Virus record (IMG/VR): IMGVR_UViG_3300026253_000003
Location: 1-31,440 of that record
Origin: a virus
DNA length: 31,440 bases
Reading direction: 5' to 3' (one strand)
The translations under genes and the position numbers were made by a program. The notes beneath the pieces were generated by a model. That model was not told where the DNA came from and ran no database searches. It saw nothing but the letters and a program-made list of their open reading frames with translations. Of this stretch, positions 26,903-31,440 are shown piece after piece. Numbering within the stretch: the first letter of the stretch is position 1; the number at the start of each line of letters is the position of its first letter.

Positions 26903-29284
26903 CTACCTAGGTCCAAAGCTCGATAAATCAATACCTCCTAATATATCATTACCTGTTGACTCAAAGTTTTTAGGTGGTTTGTTGTTATTTCTTTGATCAA
27001 TTAACTCGCTTTGTTGAGTTGCTTGTATCTTTGTTCTTTTATCTTTACGATCCTCTTTCTCGTTTTCTCCTTGATATTTTTGATTTGCATCAATTCCCCT
27101 TAATTGCATGTTGTATTGGAATTCTAACTCCATCAATTGTTTCTTTATCTCTGCTTCTTTTATTAGGTTGTCTATCTTGAATTGAGATCTAGCTTCTTCA
27201 ATAGATATAGATGTACTAGCAACAGCTTGTTGTTTTTGCATTTCCAATTCAGCCGACGCCTGTTGTTGTTGAATATTAGCCTGCGCTTGAGCTTGCATGT
27301 TCTCTTGTTGTATTTGCTGGTCTCTTGCTATTTTCTTTTTTCTTCTAATCTTTAATAATTGATTAGCAAGTTTTATATTTTTAATCTCTCTAAGATCAAT
27401 AGCATCCTCTAGTTCGATATTCATTTGTGACAAAGCTACTTGTATGTTATTCTCAAGCATTGCTTTTTCCTCTTCATCTGGGGTTAATTCGATAAATATA
27501 CCAAAGTCATATAAATGTAATTGACTCATCTCAGTTAATGTCGCTACGTTATGAGCTCCAATAGACTGTATAAATGCTTCTTTAGTTGGTGAGTATTCTA
27601 TAATATCAGATATTCTTAAAGATAGACATCCACAAACTTCAGAGGTTAAAAACAATCCACCTTGTAAGATATGTCTAGTAGCCGTATTAGAATTAGCTGC
27701 TGCCATTTTCTGAACACCAACTAATGATTTTGGATCTGGATTAGCAGCATCCCTAGCTTCGTTAAGTCCAGTCACATCTCTTATCATTTGAAGATAGTAA
27801 TTGTAATTACCAATTAAAGATTGTAATTTTTGACCACCCGACCCACTTGAGATCTCTTGTATAGGAACTTTCCCAGGATTCATATCTCCTTCAGAAGTTA
27901 AACTCCTACCAATAATAGAACCAGTTTGGAAGAACATGTTTAAAGCTTCTTGTGGACTATAGTTTGTTCCATTACCTAAATCAATTTCAGCCAAACCATC
28001 AGCGTCTAGATAAACTCCATCAGGTGTCATTCTAGACATTACTTGCTGAATCTTTAAATGAGTTAGTTGAATCATATCTGCGAAACCGGTTATGCGATTA
28101 ACTAACGAATCAATTCTACCTTCATACATTCTTGGCGCACATATAGCGTAATTCATTTTTACTTTAGTAAAATCGCTTTTAGGACGCATCATATTCTTTG
28201 CCATCTCCCACTTGAGTAATTTCTTTGTACCTAAAACTATAGCGCCATCATATAAACATTCAATTTTTCTAGATTCTTTAGTAAAATTAGAATCCATATC
28301 TTGAGGCGGATCAAATGAATCATCTTTTTCTATAGCTTTTTCAGCACCACTAGCAGTTTCTTTTAGCTTGTAAACCTCACTCATGTAGGTTTTATAATTA
28401 AAGTATAGTACTTGAACAGTATTATTATCTGCACTTCTTTTATTGAAGTCGCGGATACCACCACCTTTAATTATTTCTTCTAAATCTTCTTGGGTTAGGT
28501 GTGGGAATTGTTTAATTAACTCGTTTATTGGAATTGATTTTACTTCACCAACATAATATATATCTTCAAAGTAAGGTGAGTCAGTGTGTGAGTAAACTAA
28601 TTTAGCTGGATCAACATAATCGATAACTACACCTTCAGAAGTATTAAAAGAGGTTTTCACCGCGCCTATACCAAGAACGGTTAAGTCGTAATAAAACCTC
28701 TTTTTAATTAATTCATATCTACTTCCTTCTAATAGAACATTTATTGCTTGCTCTTCTGCTATCTCTACAGCTTGTTTGTAATTAAGCTGCATATGTAAAT
28801 CTAATTCTTCTTGTGAGTCTGGTAATAATGACGAATCGCCATTAAATAAATCCATTCCAAAGTTCTCTAGAACAAATTGCTTTAGTTCTTTAGTCCTCAT
28901 GTCTTGCTGCACTTTCTCCATATACTGCGTTCTCTTACTTACGCCAAACGGATCTTGTGAATATGCTTTAACATCATATGTTCTTTCTGCGATACCATTA
29001 ACAACAATATCTACAAACTTAGATATAATTGGAACAGGTTTCCAATCTAAATTAAGATAAGATAGATCACCATTAATAGATAATTCATCTTTATATTTTT
29101 GAATAGATTGTTCTCCTCTAGCATATAACCTTAAGTTATGAAAGTTATTTATATTATTAAGATATCTACTAGAGTAGTTATCTTTATCAAACCATTCAGA
29201 TTCTATAGCTTGAGCGATTTTTAATCCATACTCAAAACTTATCTTTTCTACATCGCTAACTACTTGACTTGGGAACTGCCTCAT
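26903..29284 (-). CDS. Portal protein
   Basis: 793 residues, the length usual for crAss-like portals. It starts one nucleotide after the terminase stop. Key text: NLRLYARGEQSIQKYKDEL (about 50-68), LNLDWKPVPIISKFVDIVVN (77-96), KKRFYYDLTVLGIGAVKTSF (194-213), VIDYVDPAKLVYSHTDSPYF (220-239). The 'GIGAVKTSFN...VDPAKLVYS' block is the part I recognise as portal. About 635-750 is a long Gln/Ala/Glu-rich coiled coil (QQENMQAQAQANIQQQQASA), corresponding to the portal barrel region, followed by a charged tail ending SSFGPR. As the dodecameric ring at one capsid vertex it docks the terminase and, below it, the connector proteins encoded further on. ATG 29284 with leader AAAGAATAAT has no clear Shine-Dalgarno sequence. 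Confidence 0.88.
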   Translation of the reverse strand: MRQFPSQVVSDVEKISFEYGLKIAQAIESEWFDKDNYSSRYLNNINNFHNLRLYARGEQSIQKYKDELSINGDLSYLNLDWKPVPIISKFVDIVVNGIAERTYDVKAYSQDPFGVSKRTQYMEKVQQDMRTKELKQFVLENFGMDLFNGDSSLLPDSQEELDLHMQLNYKQAVEIAEEQAINVLLEGSRYELIKKRFYYDLTVLGIGAVKTSFNTSEGVVIDYVDPAKLVYSHTDSPYFEDIYYVGEVKSIPINELIKQFPHLTQEDLEEIIKGGGIRDFNKRSADNNTVQVLYFNYKTYMSEVYKLKETASGAEKAIEKDDSFDPPQDMDSNFTKESRKIECLYDGAIVLGTKKLLKWEMAKNMMRPKSDFTKVKMNYAICAPRMYEGRIDSLVNRITGFADMIQLTHLKIQQVMSRMTPDGVYLDADGLAEIDLGNGTNYSPQEALNMFFQTGSIIGRSLTSEGDMNPGKVPIQEISSGSGGQKLQSLIGNYNYYLQMIRDVTGLNEARDAANPDPKSLVGVQKMAAANSNTATRHILQGGLFLTSEVCGCLSLRISDIIEYSPTKEAFIQSIGAHNVATLTEMSQLHLYDFGIFIELTPDEEEKAMLENNIQVALSQMNIELEDAIDLREIKNIKLANQLLKIRRKKKIARDQQIQQENMQAQAQANIQQQQASAELEMQKQQAVASTSISIEEARSQFKIDNLIKEAEIKKQLMELEFQYNMQLRGIDANQKYQGENEKEDRKDKRTKIQATQQSELIDQRNNNKPPKNFESTGNDILGGIDLSSFGPR

Positions 29285-29285
29285 A

Positions 29286-31440
29286 TTATTCTTTAATTAT
29301 TTTAGAAACACTGCCTTTGTTTGAATATTTGGCAATATTTATATTCAGTTTTGGTTTTTCAATCTTCGCATTCGGTCTATATAAATGTCTATTACAAGCC
29401 ATTATAGCTAATCCAGAGCTTATAGAAGCATCATGTTTAGTTCTATTATTTATATCAAATCTACTCCAATCATTTAATGTTCTATTAAAATAAACATTTC
29501 CATAGTCTCCATCTCCTAGGTGTCCAACGTAATCCTGTATATACATTTCAATCGCTGCGGCGTGAGCTTGTTTTATATCCTCACTAGAATTAGGTATACC
29601 CCCAATTTCCTTTTCTGTTACAGATAGTTTATTCCATAATTTATCTGGTCTGTTCATACTAAACCCTCTATAACCTCTTCGCCTCAAATAGTAAAGTAAT
29701 CTAGGTTTATTATTTTCACATAATAATGGCATTCCATAAAATACTAATGCCATTAAAACATCTTCAAAAAATATCTCAGCTGTTTGTGGTCTAGCTATAT
29801 ACTCTAAAAAGAACGAACTAGACGGAGCGTCTTCCATTGAGAACTTAGTTAATCCATGTAAAGCTCCATTTGATCCTCTGCCATCTACAGTTCCTGATAT
29901 ATCATAGGAGTCACAACCGAAAGCTCCCATATGTTCATTTGCTGGATATCTTATACCGTTCTTTATTATTATTTTGTTTTGTAAGTGAGACGGTGGTGTC
30001 CAACTAACTTTAAATCTACCTTTTGGATCTGGATAAAAAATTACTTGAGAATCTTTTATACCATTTACCCATTGAAAATTACCAGTTGTAACACCTAATG
30101 TTCTAGACATCTCCTCGTTGTAATCTATTTGCTCATATATCTTAACAAGATTAAATATAGAGTTCTTAGCCTCATCTCTAAATGCATGTTCTGTCGTTCT
30201 TGGAAACTGTCTGTAGAATTCATTTAAGGCATCGTGATCTGATTTTAAACCGTCTGCTTCGTTTTGCCAATTATCTATTACACCTACATCTATTAATTCA
30301 CCATCTGGGGCGAATATATCGATATCAGGAGTAGTGAAAACTGGAAAGCCGTGCTCGTCAATAAAACCTTCGTAGTTCCATTCCATTGGGATAAACAAAG
30401 AGTATAAACCAGACTTTGTTTGGCCATTTCTATTTCGCTTAGTGACGTCTGATGCATTATATAGTTTTTTAAAATTACTACCTCCTTTATCCAAAGCGTT
30501 TGATGTTGATCCCATCATACACTTACCTACTATTCTACTACCTAATCGTAAACACGTCTTTGTAACTCTCCAATTATTTAAAATATTATCTGGTCTTTCC
30601 CACTTACCACTTTCATCATGAACTAGTAATGCTAATTTCTCACCATCATAACTATTGTCTCCAGTATTCTTCCAATCAATAGTCGTATCTAATCCTTGTA
30701 TGTCTTCCAACTTTTCGTTCGTCGTGATTTTCTTTCTCGTAAACTTACTAGCAGGTACTCTGTAAGCAAGTTCGGATTTTGGGCGATCCATACCATCTTG
30801 TACAGGTTTAAAAAAGAATGGATAGTTAATCGATATAGGAACCACTTTGTCTGTAAACATTTTTTTCGCATCTGCACCTGTTTTAGATAATATACCATAT
30901 CTACTATCACTCGCTAGAGTAGCTAAATTAACCGCTTCCGCAGAAGACATAAAAGAAAATCCAGAACGTCTGTTTTTTAAGTAACATATACCATAACATC
31001 TTTTATCTACCTTACAAGCTTCCCAAAATAAATAAAATAATCTATTTGCCTCTCTAAAGTCCGGAGCACCAACATCAATCTTGCTCCATTGTAGATACAT
31101 ATAGTGTGTACCTGTTATATATGTAGGTTTACCATTATTTGTAAACCAAAACCCTTCGTCTCTTCTTTTAAATTCTTCATCTATATAATCGAACCATTGT
31201 TCTTTTTGCTCATCCGGATATCCTCTCCAATCAAAGATATTTTTAATATTCTTTAACTCTTCAGGATACTCCGCTTTAACCCACTTATTTTTCTTGTGTT
31301 TAAATACTTCTTTAGGTGGTTTTGGTAAAGCTATCTGAAGATTTTGTATTTCAAGAATTTCACCAATTTGTCCGGTTTTTGATAACACAATAATATCATG
31401 TTCTTTATCATACCCGTACTTCCATTTCTTGCCTTTATTA
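29286..31440 (-). CDS. Terminase large subunit (5' end outside window)
   Basis: The packaging motor: an N-terminal ATPase and a C-terminal RNase H-like nuclease. The frame remains open past the GTG at 31388 to the window edge (GKKWKYGYDKEHDIIVLSKTG), and that sequence looks like coding, so GTG 31388 is not the true start. Numbering from the GTG codon: Walker A region NRRSGFSFMSS (139-149), in which the usual Lys before Ser/Thr is Phe; Walker B LALLVHDE (252-259); coupling motif GSTSN (293-297). Nuclease acidic residues are likely D493/D496 (GCDSYD), E558 (LLCENN) and D653 (KHDAS). YRGFSMNRPDKLW (573-585) is a further conserved-looking block. No small terminase subunit is visible in the window; it may lie upstream. 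The stop is 1 nt before the portal start. Confidence 0.92.
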   Translation of the reverse strand, partial: NKGKKWKYGYDKEHDIIVLSKTGQIGEILEIQNLQIALPKPPKEVFKHKKNKWVKAEYPEELKNIKNIFDWRGYPDEQKEQWFDYIDEEFKRRDEGFWFTNNGKPTYITGTHYMYLQWSKIDVGAPDFREANRLFYLFWEACKVDKRCYGICYLKNRRSGFSFMSSAEAVNLATLASDSRYGILSKTGADAKKMFTDKVVPISINYPFFFKPVQDGMDRPKSELAYRVPASKFTRKKITTNEKLEDIQGLDTTIDWKNTGDNSYDGEKLALLVHDESGKWERPDNILNNWRVTKTCLRLGSRIVGKCMMGSTSNALDKGGSNFKKLYNASDVTKRNRNGQTKSGLYSLFIPMEWNYEGFIDEHGFPVFTTPDIDIFAPDGELIDVGVIDNWQNEADGLKSDHDALNEFYRQFPRTTEHAFRDEAKNSIFNLVKIYEQIDYNEEMSRTLGVTTGNFQWVNGIKDSQVIFYPDPKGRFKVSWTPPSHLQNKIIIKNGIRYPANEHMGAFGCDSYDISGTVDGRGSNGALHGLTKFSMEDAPSSSFFLEYIARPQTAEIFFEDVLMALVFYGMPLLCENNKPRLLYYLRRRGYRGFSMNRPDKLWNKLSVTEKEIGGIPNSSEDIKQAHAAAIEMYIQDYVGHLGDGDYGNVYFNRTLNDWSRFDINNRTKHDASISSGLAIMACNRHLYRPNAKIEKPKLNINIAKYSNKGSVSKIIKE

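Noticed and set aside
1-31440. CRISPR array, integrase, transposon or lysis genes
   Set aside because: No spaced direct repeats, recombinase motifs, inverted-repeat-bounded element, or holin/endolysin-like reading frame was seen.

Overview
The window is a stretch of an AT-rich, tailed double-stranded DNA phage genome, most likely a podovirus-like phage of a marine Bacteroidetes (flavobacterial) host. Every gene I can support lies on the minus strand, so transcription runs from high to low coordinates. Gaps between genes are 0 to 74 nt. The host inference rests on three things: a tandem 'GCMDP...NFDPLA...DDGSC' repeat typical of marine Bacteroidetes surface proteins, start codons preceded by A/T-rich leaders with no Shine-Dalgarno sequence, and structural proteins that resemble those of crAss-like and related uncultured marine phages. 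The last point is recognised from memory and was not searched.

Layout in transcription order. (1) Packaging and head: terminase large subunit (31440-29286, 5' end outside the window), portal (29284-26903), acidic scaffold-like protein (26869-25682) and major capsid protein (25660-24143), followed by a hairpin terminator (24129-24098). (2) Head completion and neck: a conserved 283-aa protein (24068-23217), a short hairpin-bearing gap, and two connector/ring-type proteins (23157-22453 and 22448-21102). (3) Tail and host contact: a 1894-aa P22 gp10-like stabilisation protein (21098-15414), an 842-aa protein with carbohydrate-binding-like modules and GCMDP repeats (15401-12873) that seems to carry the displaced C-terminal part of the stabilisation protein, a 531-aa Ser/Thr-rich protein (12869-11274) and a 115-aa conserved protein (11263-10916). 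(4) Internal/ejection module: an Ala/Gln-rich protein ending in an S74-type self-cleaving chaperone (10876-10025), a 283-aa unknown (10019-9168), and one enormous ORF that fills the last 9.2 kb (9167-1) and is still open at the window edge.

The giant ORF (at least 3055 residues) is the most interesting object. It contains an HExxH zincin motif, a PD-(D/E)XK nuclease motif, and a HAD phosphatase split between motifs I and II by a complete P-loop kinase, all in one frame. This matches the idea of 'polyvalent proteins': multi-enzyme virion proteins injected with phage DNA to protect it and act on the host. A reader who lists only ORFs closed inside the window would miss it and see 9 kb of apparently empty DNA.

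I see no RNA genes, CRISPR array, integrase, transposon or replication gene in the window. No gap without a gene exceeds 75 nt.
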